From Shimia litoralis (GTDB lineage Bacteria > Pseudomonadota > Alphaproteobacteria > Rhodobacterales > Rhodobacteraceae): a DNA stretch of 64,000 nucleotides. Below are positions 20,701 through 29,369 of this stretch, piece after piece; positions within the stretch are counted from its first letter, which is position 1; each line of letters starts with the position of its first letter. The position numbers and the translations under genes are program-made. The stretch lies in assembly GCF_005518135.1 (NCBI RefSeq), contig NZ_SULI01000001.1, forward strand, positions 1-64,000, in the 5' to 3' direction. A model generated the notes under the pieces. The model saw nothing but the letters and a program-made list of their open reading frames with translations. It was not told the DNA's origin and did no database searches.

Positions 20701-21666
20701 TCACAGGAACAGCGCAGCGGCAAAAAACAGCAAGGGAAGCAAACCTGTATCGCGGCTTGACCGGAAAAGTTTGAGCAGCACGTCATTGTCATCGGTGTTC
20801 AACTGTCTCAATTGCCACTGCATATGCCAGCCCATCATCCAAGGAGCCAAGAGCGCTACGCCTAACGAAAGAGGGCTGCGATCCACACAAGCCAATATGA
20901 CAGCGACCCCCATCAATGCCACTGTGACGACCAGAAACGCCTGAAGCCATTGCGCGGTTTTGTCAGCAAACAGGCGCGCTGTCGATTTCACACCAATCAA
21001 CGCGTCGTCTTCGGTGTCTTGATGGGCATAGATCGTATCGTAAAATAATGTCCACGAAATCCCCGCCCCATAGAGAATCACAGCAGGCCAATGCAGGGCG
21101 CCTGTATGGGCCGTCCATGCCAAAAGGGCCCCCCAGTTAAAGGCCAGCCCAAGAAACACCTGAGGCCACCAAGTAAAACGTTTGGCAAAAGGATATACGG
21201 CCACGGGCAACAGTGACAGAATGCCCAGCAAAATTGCATTCTGATTGAACGTCAGCAACACCCCAGAGGCGATCAGAGCTTGCAGGCCCATCCAGACTGC
21301 GGCTTGTTTTGCGCTGACCTGTCCCGATGGAATTGGACGTGATCGGGTGCGTTCAACTTGTGCGTCAAAATCGCGATCTGTGATGTCATTCCACGTACAT
21401 CCGGCACCGCGCATAAGCCACGCCCCCGCCGCACATCCCACAGCGATCCATGCATCGAACCAACTGGCCTGACCGTCATAGAGCATTGCTAGCAACAGGC
21501 CCATCCAGCAAGGCAACAATAGAAGCCACGTTCCGATCGGGCGATCGGCACGGCTTAGGCGTAGATAGGGGCGCGTCTTGACCGGAGCCAGATGATCGAC
21601 CCAATTTCCCTGCACGGCATCGGAAACCTGATCTTGGGGCTCTGGTGTTGTGGGCGTGTCGGCCAT
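20701..21666 (-). CDS. ubiA: 4-hydroxybenzoate polyprenyltransferase
   Basis: UbiA attaches the polyprenyl tail to 4-hydroxybenzoate in ubiquinone synthesis. The 321-residue membrane protein has the first Mg-binding motif NDITDRDFD (93-101) followed by TRSRPIPSG. The second motif, YDTIYAHQDTEDD, is followed by GVKSTA. About eight membrane spans are visible. The ATG at 21666 gives the usual length; the frame continues upstream through rsmE antisense and is not used. Its start codon is only 12 bases from that of the divergent rsmE. Confidence 0.93.
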   Translation of the reverse strand: MADTPTTPEPQDQVSDAVQGNWVDHLAPVKTRPYLRLSRADRPIGTWLLLLPCWMGLLLAMLYDGQASWFDAWIAVGCAAGAWLMRGAGCTWNDITDRDFDAQVERTRSRPIPSGQVSAKQAAVWMGLQALIASGVLLTFNQNAILLGILSLLPVAVYPFAKRFTWWPQVFLGLAFNWGALLAWTAHTGALHWPAVILYGAGISWTLFYDTIYAHQDTEDDALIGVKSTARLFADKTAQWLQAFLVVTVALMGVAVILACVDRSPLSLGVALLAPWMMGWHMQWQLRQLNTDDNDVLLKLFRSSRDTGLLPLLFFAAALFL

Positions 21667-21678
21667 AAGAAGGATTCC

Positions 21679-22404
21679 ATGAAACAGGCTAAAGTCAGAT
21701 TGTATGTAGAGCACCCATTGGGGGCAGGGCAAACGGTTCCTCTGAATCGGGATCAGGCACATTACCTTTTTGGGGTGATGCGCATGGGCGCGGGGGATCC
21801 GTTGTTGTTGTTTAACGGGCAGGACGGCGAATGGCTTTGTACCGTGGCGCATGCCGGAAAACGCGGCGGAGAGCTTCTCTGCCAAGAGCAGACCAAACCC
21901 TTGCAGATGCCGCCCGACCTGTGGCTGATTTTCGCGCCGATCAAAAAGGCGCGCACGGATTTTATCGTCGAAAAAGCTGCTGAAATGGGCGCCGCGCAGA
22001 TAATGCCGGTGCAGACAGAGTTTACGAACTCGGATCGTATTCGACAGGATCGGCTTCAGGCGCATGCGCTTGAGGCCGCAGAACAATGCGGCGGCACCTA
22101 TGTGCCCGTCGTTCATAATTTGCAGAAACTGGATCGGCTGCTGTCTGACTGGCCACAAGATCGCCAATTGATGTTTTGCGACGAGGCCGAAGTCGGCAGC
22201 GCCAAGCGTTTGGGGGCCGCAACCGGCGACAAGTGGGCCATCTTGATTGGTCCCGAGGGCGGCTTTAGCCCCAAGGAGCGCACCCGTTTACATGCCCACC
22301 CGCAAGCGCATGTGGTGGCTTTGGGGCCGCGTATCCTGCGCGCAGATACTGCGGCTGTGGCCGCAATGACGGTTTGGCAGCAGATGTTGGGGGACTGGGC
22401 CTAA
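21679..22404 (+). CDS. rsmE: 16S rRNA (uracil1498-N3)-methyltransferase
   Basis: The 241-residue SPOUT methyltransferase has an N-terminal PUA-like part (VRLYVEHPLG...LNRDQAHYLFGVMRM) and a C-terminal knot with LIGPEGGFSPKE and LGPRILRADTAAVAAM. These are the SAM-binding signatures of RsmE. AAGGA lies five bases before the ATG at 21679. It is divergent from ubiA with a 12-base gap, so each promoter must lie in the other gene. Confidence 0.92.
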   Translation: MKQAKVRLYVEHPLGAGQTVPLNRDQAHYLFGVMRMGAGDPLLLFNGQDGEWLCTVAHAGKRGGELLCQEQTKPLQMPPDLWLIFAPIKKARTDFIVEKAAEMGAAQIMPVQTEFTNSDRIRQDRLQAHALEAAEQCGGTYVPVVHNLQKLDRLLSDWPQDRQLMFCDEAEVGSAKRLGAATGDKWAILIGPEGGFSPKERTRLHAHPQAHVVALGPRILRADTAAVAAMTVWQQMLGDWA

Positions 22405-22499
22405 GCCGAGACTGGTTTTTGGCACGGCCCGTATCGTGCCACTGGCATTGTGATATCGGTGCCCCCATATTGATCCCAATCGCGACAGGAGATCGTCCT

Positions 22500-23009
22500 A
22501 TGAAATTCATTCGCCCCGAAGCCCAAGCCATGTTGATGCAGTGGCGGGAAACGCTATTGGGCGGTCTGGTGATGGTGCTTGGACTGTATTGGTCAAGCGG
22601 TTTTGGCATTCTTAAATGGCTTGGCTTTGCCACGATTCCGGTGGCGATTTTGCTGATAATCATGGGGCTTCAGCGCGCACGTTTCCGTGCAGGTCAAGGC
22701 GGACCAGGCGTGGTGCAGGTTGACGAGCGGCAAATTACATATTTCGGACCTTTGAACGGCGGGGCCGTGGCGGTGGACGAGATGACAGGGTTGTCATTGG
22801 ACGCCGGAAGCGTGCCACCTGTGTGGGTCTTGCGCCAACCGGGGCAACCGGACTTGCAAATCCCGGTGAATGCCGAAGGGGCGGACGCATTGTTTGATGC
22901 ATTTGCTTCCCTTGAGGGCATTCGGACCGAGCACATGCTGGCACAGCTAAAAGCCAAACCAGATCACCCTGTCGTGATTTGGGGCAAAGCTGCCGCTCGG
23001 TTGCATTGA
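22500..23009 (+). CDS. Conserved membrane protein of unknown function
   Basis: A 169-residue protein with two adjacent hydrophobic segments (about 19-55), then a soluble C-terminal half (VVQVDERQITYFGPLNGGAV and on) that looks like a small beta-rich domain. I do not recognise a named family with certainty. The ATG at 22500 has AGGAGA upstream; the longer frame overlaps the end of rsmE. It lies between rsmE and gshA on the same strand. Confidence 0.72.
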   Translation: MKFIRPEAQAMLMQWRETLLGGLVMVLGLYWSSGFGILKWLGFATIPVAILLIIMGLQRARFRAGQGGPGVVQVDERQITYFGPLNGGAVAVDEMTGLSLDAGSVPPVWVLRQPGQPDLQIPVNAEGADALFDAFASLEGIRTEHMLAQLKAKPDHPVVIWGKAAARLH

Positions 23010-23075
23010 CACCATGCGCATTTGCGAGCACCACTGAGTTCACAAGAACATCCAGAACGATCGGAGACCTTTGCG

Positions 23076-24446
23076 ATGTCTATTCCTCAATCCGGCGGCG
23101 GGCCGATCGAACATTATTCTCAGCTGACAGAGTATTTGTCGTCTGGCTGTAAGCCGCGTGCGGATTGGCGCATCGGAACCGAACACGAAAAGTTCGGGTA
23201 TTGCAAAGACACCCATAAACCATTGCCCTTTGAGGGCGAGCGTTCGATTTTGGCGGTGCTCCAAGGGCTCAGAGACGGCCACGGCTGGTCCCCCGTCGAA
23301 GAAGCCGGCAAGCTGATCGGCCTTGAGAAAAACGGGGCAAATGTGTCGCTTGAACCGGGTGGACAGCTTGAGTTGTCGGGCGCGCCACTGGAATCGATTC
23401 ACGAAACATGTGACGAAGTGAACGCCCATCTGAAAGACGTCAAAGATATTGCGGACAAGATTGGCGTTGGTTTCATCGGGTTGGGGGCCGCTCCGATCTG
23501 GAGCCATGACGACATGCCTCTCATGCCCAAAGGCCGCTACAAGCTGATGGACAGCTATATGCAAAAAGTCGGCACCATGGGACAATCCATGATGCGCCGC
23601 ACCTGTACGGTTCAGGTGAATCTCGATTTCGAAACCGAGGCGGATATGGTCAAAAAGCTGCGTGTTGCTTTGGCGCTTCAGCCCGTTGCGACAGCTCTTT
23701 TTGCGAACTCGCCGTTCTTTGACGGGCAGGCCAATGGTCACAAGTCGTGGCGCTCGCGCGTGTGGCGTGATCTGGATGCGTCGCGCACCGGAATGTTGCC
23801 ATTTGTGTTCGAAGACGGCTTTGGCTTTGAGCGCTGGGTCGAATACGCACTCGATGTGCCGATGTATTTTGTCTATCGCGATGGGGCCTATATCGATGCG
23901 CTTGGCATGTCTTTCCGTGATTTTCTCAAGGGTGAGCTGCCGGCATTGCCAGGGGAAACACCCACGCTGAGCGATTGGGCTGATCATCTGACAACAGCCT
24001 TTCCAGAAGCACGGATCAAAAAGTATATGGAAATGCGCGGCGCTGATGGCGGCCCTTGGCGACGCCTGTGCGCCCTGCCAGCATTTTGGGTCGGGTTGAT
24101 GTATGACCAAAACTCTTTGGATGCCGCTTGGGATCTTGTCAAAGGATGGGATTCAGAAACCCGCGAAATGCTGCGTGTCTCTGCCAGTGTTGAGGGGCTT
24201 CAGGCACAGGCCGGATCTGTGAAATTGCATGATTTGGCCAAAGAAGTTGTCGCCCTGTCGCATGCGGGTCTCAAGGCGCGGGCAAAACCGGGGGCAGGGG
24301 GGCTTGTGCCCGATGAAACCCATTTTCTGAATGCGCTGCACGAAAGCATTGAGACCGGCAAAGTTCCTGCGGATGAATTGCTGGATCATTATCACGGTGA
24401 TTGGGGTGGAAATCTGGATCGGATTTACGACGATTTCAGCTATTGA
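23076..24446 (+). CDS. gshA: Glutamate--cysteine ligase (GCS2 type)
   Basis: This enzyme catalyses the first step of glutathione synthesis. The 456-residue protein belongs to the plant/alphaproteobacterial GCS2 group: RIGTEHEKFGYC near the start, SLEPGGQLELSGAPLESIH, MMRRTCTVQVNLDFE and LFANSPFFDG line the active site. The ATG at 23076 is the family start. A long hairpin follows eight bases after the stop, shared with the convergent gene. gshB is not in the window. Confidence 0.93.
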   Translation: MSIPQSGGGPIEHYSQLTEYLSSGCKPRADWRIGTEHEKFGYCKDTHKPLPFEGERSILAVLQGLRDGHGWSPVEEAGKLIGLEKNGANVSLEPGGQLELSGAPLESIHETCDEVNAHLKDVKDIADKIGVGFIGLGAAPIWSHDDMPLMPKGRYKLMDSYMQKVGTMGQSMMRRTCTVQVNLDFETEADMVKKLRVALALQPVATALFANSPFFDGQANGHKSWRSRVWRDLDASRTGMLPFVFEDGFGFERWVEYALDVPMYFVYRDGAYIDALGMSFRDFLKGELPALPGETPTLSDWADHLTTAFPEARIKKYMEMRGADGGPWRRLCALPAFWVGLMYDQNSLDAAWDLVKGWDSETREMLRVSASVEGLQAQAGSVKLHDLAKEVVALSHAGLKARAKPGAGGLVPDETHFLNALHESIETGKVPADELLDHYHGDWGGNLDRIYDDFSY

Positions 24447-24453
24447 TATGACC

Positions 24454-24488
24454 TTTGCACCGAGCCTAATTCATGGGCTCGGTGCAAA
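24454..24488. terminator. Long hairpin between convergent gshA and the secreted-protein gene
   Basis: TTTGCACCGAGCC (24454-24466) and GGCTCGGTGCAAA (24476-24488) form a perfect 13-bp stem with a nine-base loop. The stop codon of the minus-strand gene (24466-24468) lies at the stem-loop junction. It probably serves both convergent transcripts as a bidirectional terminator, although neither side carries a long U-tract. Confidence 0.65.
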
Positions 24489-25776
24489 ATACGGTCTGTG
24501 TGACGGTGCTGCGCAGACATTGGGTCGCTCCGATGCGGTCGGCAAATGAACCTAGGGCGTCTGCCTGATGCCCATCAAGATGATAGCTCTCTCCGCAGCA
24601 TCTTTGAAATTCAAAATCAGGGTTCGCGACCACCACGGTTTCGGTACTGGACGGCCAGACATATGTTGAAATGATTTGCCGACGTAAGTCGTTGTTGATG
24701 TTGACGCGCTCGGTCACTCGACACGGTTCGCGTGTGACAAGCTTCTGATCCGCGAAGAGTGCGCAGATGGCTGTACGTTCATACCGCTGAGGTTCAAAGG
24801 TCATGGCAACCGAGTTGAGCGATGTGGCAAGCTGTGCCAGTTTGGTGTCGGGCAGATAGAACATCGCGGGAAACAGGACGCTGTCCTCTATGTGGTCATA
24901 ATCGACCAAGTCAAACAGGTCGCGCGCTCTACGATAGGAAATATCGCAGGTTGTCATGCCAGCATCGTCAAAAGAAAAGCTTACACTTCCTTGAATGGTG
25001 CCATTTTCTTCGGTGACCACGGCGCGCGCATTCGTGCCGTATTGCATGCCACCCGTCACAACATGACATGCATTCGCGATGTGAAATTTGGTAAAGGTCG
25101 TGGGCTCTTGGATGCCGTGTACTCTGATCGTCCAGTCCACCGCGCGTTGTACTGTGTCAATCAGGTATAGTGTGTCTGGATCTGTACGAAGCAAAGTGCT
25201 GAGGTTTTCCTGAGACATGGCCAAGGTTGTGGAAACCGACACCAACTCTGCGATCTCAAGAACAGATTTGGAATACGCGGCTTGCAATCCGTCTTGTGAC
25301 GAGAGAGCCTCTTGCGGGGCCAGATCGGGCGCATGAAAACCAAGGCGGGCCGTGGCGTGCATATGGCGATCGGGAACGCGGCCAATGCCCCCTTCGATAA
25401 AGCGGTGCCCTGACAAAAAGGCGATGCCGCAGGCCGAGAGGCAGGCTGTGTCCGGTTGTAGGGCTGTGCCAAAGTCGATCGGACTTCGGGCAAACCGCAG
25501 GGCCTCGACAAATGATCCTTCGATGCTGTCCAGACACAGACGCGGTGGCCAATATGGCAATGCATCGTCTTGTGGTTGCTGCAGCAAGCCCAGAAAGATA
25601 TCAAAGTCGCCGTCTTGGATGGGACCCGACAGCATATGTGTGCACTGCATGTCCCCCGAGCGTTCGGCCCAGATTTTCGCAGCATATGCTGGGCTCGCAA
25701 CACATACGGCCCCGACGAGGGCCATCACCCATAAAGTACAGGACGTCCAGATCTGCTTGCCCATCATCAATGGCAC
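24466..25776 (-). CDS. Secreted protein of unknown function (COG3904-like periplasmic protein)
   Basis: The 436-residue protein has a clear signal peptide (hydrophobic 12-27, cleavage after ASPAYA near 32). The N-terminal half has a ClpP/crotonase-like pattern: LCLDSIEGSFVEALRFA, then CLSACGIAFLSGHRF, then RLGFHAP. This matches the periplasmic COG3904 type. The second half is unlike anything I recognise and is cysteine-containing. Its last codons form half of the 13-bp hairpin shared with gshA. Whether it is an active serine hydrolase is not clear: a serine is present in LSACG. Confidence 0.7.
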   Translation of the reverse strand: MPLMMGKQIWTSCTLWVMALVGAVCVASPAYAAKIWAERSGDMQCTHMLSGPIQDGDFDIFLGLLQQPQDDALPYWPPRLCLDSIEGSFVEALRFARSPIDFGTALQPDTACLSACGIAFLSGHRFIEGGIGRVPDRHMHATARLGFHAPDLAPQEALSSQDGLQAAYSKSVLEIAELVSVSTTLAMSQENLSTLLRTDPDTLYLIDTVQRAVDWTIRVHGIQEPTTFTKFHIANACHVVTGGMQYGTNARAVVTEENGTIQGSVSFSFDDAGMTTCDISYRRARDLFDLVDYDHIEDSVLFPAMFYLPDTKLAQLATSLNSVAMTFEPQRYERTAICALFADQKLVTREPCRVTERVNINNDLRRQIISTYVWPSSTETVVVANPDFEFQRCCGESYHLDGHQADALGSFADRIGATQCLRSTVTQTVFCTEPMN

Positions 25777-25843
25777 CTTTCAGAGTTTCCGGACCCTAGC
25801 AGGGAACCCCAGATATGGGAACGTGTTGCAAATCATCCGGTGC

Positions 25844-25870
25844 AAAAAGCAGCCACCAGGGCTGCTTTTC
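25844..25870 (-). terminator. Intrinsic terminator after the DUF805 gene
   Basis: On the minus strand AAAAGCAGCC, loop CTGGT, GGCTGCTTTT is followed by a further T, giving a 10-bp stem and a run of five T's. It lies about 33 bases beyond the DUF805 stop and separates the pyrB cluster from the secreted-protein gene. Confidence 0.85.
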
Positions 25871-25902
25871 CTAACGTGCGGGACCCCTTGCTGGTTGTGC
25901 AC

Positions 25903-26442
25903 CTACTGGGCAGACAGAACACGCGTTTTATAGTATTCCTTGATCTCGGCTTTGCGGGCTTCAACGGTACCTGCGTCTGGTTCATCATGCAAATGATCCA
26001 GAATTGCATAGGCCTGCATCGGGTCCCTTTTCCCGTTCGCTTTGCCAGACCATTGACCTGCCTTGCGATACGGGGTGCCGTGAATGTTGTCGTCAGGCAT
26101 GGACGGCAGGATCATGAACACCAACAGAATAAGGGGGCCAACGAATGGGATAAGCACGATAAACCACCAAAACCCCGAACGCCCAGTGTCATGCAGACGG
26201 CGGATCGTCACCATGAGTGATGGGATGAACGTCACAAGGCTGACCAAGAATGACGTATATTCTAACGGGTTCAACGGGGGGGCGTCGGTATGCATTAACA
26301 TGCGGACGTCGGCCCAGATACTTGCCAATAGCACCAATTGCTGCGCCAGCATCCACCACCAATATTCGGAACGCGGGGCACGTCCGGTAAACTTGAAATA
26401 TTTGAAAATGACGGATTCGATCGCTGCAATAGGACCCATCAT
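25903..26442 (-). CDS. DUF805 membrane protein
   Basis: The 179-residue protein has the DUF805 hallmarks: KYFKFTGRAPRSEYWWWML at the N-terminus and RRLHDTGRSGFWWFIVLIP in the middle, with four hydrophobic spans. A hydrophilic C-terminal extension of about 55 residues follows. GAGGAG seven bases upstream supports the ATG at 26442 over an earlier in-frame ATG at 26457. The family has no firmly known function. It is the last gene before an intrinsic terminator. Confidence 0.88.
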   Translation of the reverse strand: MMGPIAAIESVIFKYFKFTGRAPRSEYWWWMLAQQLVLLASIWADVRMLMHTDAPPLNPLEYTSFLVSLVTFIPSLMVTIRRLHDTGRSGFWWFIVLIPFVGPLILLVFMILPSMPDDNIHGTPYRKAGQWSGKANGKRDPMQAYAILDHLHDEPDAGTVEARKAEIKEYYKTRVLSAQ

Positions 26443-26541
26443 GGGAAAACTCCTCATACTGAATACACACGCACTGTCCCATGCAATCTTGGCGGGAACA
26501 TGTCCGAAACTGTGCGATCATATGAAATCAGCGGCGGATGA

Positions 26542-27417
26542 TCAGATTCTGGCCGACAAAGCATGGATTCCCAACGGCGAGATTGTGAACCCGTTGGCAC
26601 AGGCCGTTTGCCAATCTGTGTGCAGGATGTGATCCAGATTTTGCCACGGTGCTGCGGCACCATCCCTGCGGTACTGACCGGATCGCCAGTTCATAAAATG
26701 GAGATATGCAAATTGCCGATCCCCATCAGCGGTGTTGCGCAACACGCCATCCTTCCAGACCCATTCAGACGGGTGTTGGGGGACATCATCAATCCAGTTA
26801 TAGTGACCTTCGGGCGTGCTGTACCATTCGCTCCAGAGGACCCGATATCGCGGAAATAGGCGCCACCACTTGTTTGGAATCCACCGCCCGAAGCGGCGTT
26901 CGTCAAATCCTGTGTGGTCCGGCGAGGCAATGTCCTTGCGCCATCCGGGCACTGTGCGAAAGGCGCGCCTAAGTTTTTTTGTGTTTTTAAACAGCGACAT
27001 GTGACCGGACTGAAGCGCGGCATGGCTTGAGATAACGTCGTAGCTCGCGAGGCGCTCAGATGACAGCTCGACCGATAGATCACCATAGATCACATCAAGA
27101 TCCGTATAGCCAAAATGTGTGCAAGAGGTGAGGGTGGGTTCGAACATCTCTCCGATCATCGGGCGGTAATCGCAAATTTTATAGGCTGAGTTCGCGGTAA
27201 GGTCTAACCCCGACACCTCTGCCGCGCGATCCACAAAATCCTGAAGCGACATCGACAGAAACTGACAATTGGGTGGCGCATTTTCTGGCGGAGGTTGATC
27301 TGTGGGAAATATCCACGTGATGCCCGGATTATACCGGATACTTTCCATATGCAGGTTGATCCATTCCGGCCACGGTCCAAACCACGGCGAAAATAATACA
27401 ACCGAATGGGCCATCAT
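26542..27417 (-). CDS. DUF6625-like glycosyltransferase-fold protein
   Basis: The 291-residue protein has an N-terminal strand (VVLFSPWFGPWPEWINLH), YKICDYRPMIGEMFE and an aspartate motif in FGYTDLDVIYGDL that resembles the DxD metal site of nucleotide-sugar glycosyltransferases. A later histidine/tryptophan-rich region (YLHFMNWRSGQYRRDG) is typical of the DUF6625 group. It probably acts on a cell-surface glycan (inference). It begins five bases after the plsY stop. Confidence 0.68.
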   Translation of the reverse strand: MMAHSVVLFSPWFGPWPEWINLHMESIRYNPGITWIFPTDQPPPENAPPNCQFLSMSLQDFVDRAAEVSGLDLTANSAYKICDYRPMIGEMFEPTLTSCTHFGYTDLDVIYGDLSVELSSERLASYDVISSHAALQSGHMSLFKNTKKLRRAFRTVPGWRKDIASPDHTGFDERRFGRWIPNKWWRLFPRYRVLWSEWYSTPEGHYNWIDDVPQHPSEWVWKDGVLRNTADGDRQFAYLHFMNWRSGQYRRDGAAAPWQNLDHILHTDWQTACANGFTISPLGIHALSARI

Positions 27418-27422
27418 GCAGC

Positions 27423-28028
27423 CTACTTCTTGCCGATTTTTGGTTCGGTACCAGCGCGCAATCTAGAGATGTTTTCCCGGTGTCTCCAAAAGACCAACAA
27501 GGTGATCAAAACACCCAATACAAAGCTGGTGCCTTGGTCGAGGACGATCATCCAAAAGGTTGAGCTTGACGCGGCAACCAGTGCCGAGAGAGAGGAAATT
27601 CGAGAAATCAACGCGGTCACGAGCCATGTCAGGCAACATGCCACGCCAACCGGCCAAGCCAAGGCCAGCAACAGGCCCAAAAAGGTGGCAACGCCTTTCC
27701 CACCTTTGAACCCAAGCCAAACGGGGTAACAATGACCCACAAAGGCCATAAGCCCAGCAACTTGTGCCACATCCTCGCCAGCGAACGCCCGCGCAATCAA
27801 CACCGCTATCGCGCCTTTCCCGCCATCCAGGATCAGGGTTGCGGCCGCGGCAAATTTGTTGCCGGTGCGCAAAACATTGGTCGCGCCGATATTGCCCGAT
27901 CCGATTTCACGCAGGTTACCAAGGCCCATCAGCTTGGTGATGACCATGCCAAACGGGATAGACCCCAATCCATAGCCCAATACGGCCCAGATCAGCAGAC
28001 CCAGAAAGGAATGTTCAATTACAGGCAT
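27423..28028 (-). CDS. plsY: Acyl-phosphate glycerol-3-phosphate acyltransferase
   Basis: PlsY makes lysophosphatidate from acyl phosphate, opening phospholipid synthesis. The 201-residue membrane protein has all three family motifs: YGLGSIPFG with REIGSGNIGATNVLRTG, WLGFKGGKGVAT, and a C-terminal HREN loop. Five or more membrane spans are visible. Its ATG shares one base with the pyrC-homologue stop, so the two are coupled. This pyrC-plsY order is common in this group. Confidence 0.95.
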   Translation of the reverse strand: MPVIEHSFLGLLIWAVLGYGLGSIPFGMVITKLMGLGNLREIGSGNIGATNVLRTGNKFAAAATLILDGGKGAIAVLIARAFAGEDVAQVAGLMAFVGHCYPVWLGFKGGKGVATFLGLLLALAWPVGVACCLTWLVTALISRISSLSALVAASSSTFWMIVLDQGTSFVLGVLITLLVFWRHRENISRLRAGTEPKIGKK

Positions 28029-29305
28029 CAGGGTCTCCGGTATACGGCTTCGCCAGCCACAAAAGTTGCCAGCACCTTACCTTGCATGCGCTGTCCGTCA
28101 AATGGCGTGTTTTTGGATTTGCTGCGCAGCTTAAAGCGATCCATGACAAATGGGGCGTCTGCATCAAACAAAATCAGATCGGCCGGTGCTCCGACCGACA
28201 GGCGGCCACTTTCAAGCCCAAGCCGCTTGGCTGGGTTCAGGGCCATGGCGCGAAACAGCTCTGGCAAGGTCAGATATTCATTGTGATACAGTCGCAACGC
28301 TGCGGGTAGCAGGGTTTCAAGCGCGACTGCGCCGCTTGCGGCCTCTTCAAAGGGCAAGCGTTTGCTTTCCTCGTCCTGAGGGGTGTGCATCGAGCTGATG
28401 GTGTCAATCAGTCCGGACTTCACAGCGTCGATGATGGCCATGCGGTCCTCTTCTGATCTGAGCGGCGGCTTGATCTTGAAGAACGTTCTATAGTCTGCAA
28501 CATCAAGCTCATTCAGTGTCAGATGGTGAATGGATGTGCCTGCCGTGATGTCAAAACCGTTCTTTTTGGCGCGCTCCAATGCAGGCAAGGCGCGTGCCGT
28601 GGTGATTTGATCTGCGTGATATTTGACGCCCGTCATTTCCACCAGCGCGATATCACGATCCAGACCCATACGTTCGGCCATAGGCGATACCGCAGGCAGC
28701 CCACGCAGCGATGCAAATTTTCCGCTTGTGACAGCCGCACCTTTGGACAGCGTGGGTTCTTGCGGGTGTGCAATGACCAGCGCCCCCAAGGAGCGGGCAT
28801 AGGTCAACGCGCGTGAAAACACCTTGGTGTCGGCAATTACATGATCGCAATCGGTAAAGGCAATGGCACCCGCATCCATCAAGAAGCCGATCTCGGTCAT
28901 TTCACGACCCGCGCGCCCTTTGGTCAGAGCGGCCATCGAGACCACGTTGACCGGGGCCGCCTCGTTGGCGCGGCGCGTTACAAACTCGAGTGTTTCTGGG
29001 TTGTCAATTGTGGGTGTCGTGTCTGGGCGCGTGACCATCGTCGTGACACCGCCTGCGGCCGCTGCTTGACCGGCACTTTTATAGCTTTCTTTGTGACGCT
29101 CGCCGGGTTCACAGACTTTCACACCGATATCAACGATACCAGGAGCCAGACATTTACCTGCGCATTCGATCACCGTGACATCATCGTGCACTGTGATATC
29201 CGGTCCGACGGCGATGATTTTGCCGTCTTCTACCAGAACACCCCCAAGGCTGTCCGTGCCGGTTTCGGGATCAATCAAACGCGCGTTTGTGAAAAATATG
29301 CTCAT
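28028..29305 (-). CDS. Dihydroorotase homologue lacking catalytic metal ligands (PyrC-like pseudoenzyme)
   Basis: The 425-residue protein has the dihydroorotase fold (GKCLAPGIVDI, AAAAGGVTTMV, EEAASGAVALETLLPAALRL, NPAKRLGL). The DxHxHxREPG site is changed: residues 61, 63 and 65 are Gly, Lys and Cys instead of His, His and Arg. The HxxHVS histidine is Gln233, and TDHAPH has become SMHTPQ, so Asp306 and His310 are lost. It is therefore probably inactive and may instead be a structural partner of aspartate transcarbamoylase, as known for PyrC-prime/PyrX in pseudomonads. A working dihydroorotase should be encoded elsewhere. Confidence 0.85.
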   Translation of the reverse strand: MSIFFTNARLIDPETGTDSLGGVLVEDGKIIAVGPDITVHDDVTVIECAGKCLAPGIVDIGVKVCEPGERHKESYKSAGQAAAAGGVTTMVTRPDTTPTIDNPETLEFVTRRANEAAPVNVVSMAALTKGRAGREMTEIGFLMDAGAIAFTDCDHVIADTKVFSRALTYARSLGALVIAHPQEPTLSKGAAVTSGKFASLRGLPAVSPMAERMGLDRDIALVEMTGVKYHADQITTARALPALERAKKNGFDITAGTSIHHLTLNELDVADYRTFFKIKPPLRSEEDRMAIIDAVKSGLIDTISSMHTPQDEESKRLPFEEAASGAVALETLLPAALRLYHNEYLTLPELFRAMALNPAKRLGLESGRLSVGAPADLILFDADAPFVMDRFKLRSKSKNTPFDGQRMQGKVLATFVAGEAVYRRP

Positions 29306-29369
29306 CTTGTCTGGTCCTTACCGTCTTGCGTCTGCGGTGATGTCTGATCTCTTGGGCTCTGTCTGCCAG

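Noticed and set aside
22405-22499. GGCACG-GCCCGTAT-CGTGCC hairpin after rsmE as a terminator
   Set aside because: Six base pairs only, no U-tract on the plus strand, and the next gene follows closely with its own ribosome site.
23040-24110. 356-codon open frame on the minus strand opposite gshA
   Set aside because: Antisense to gshA, no motif, no ribosome site.
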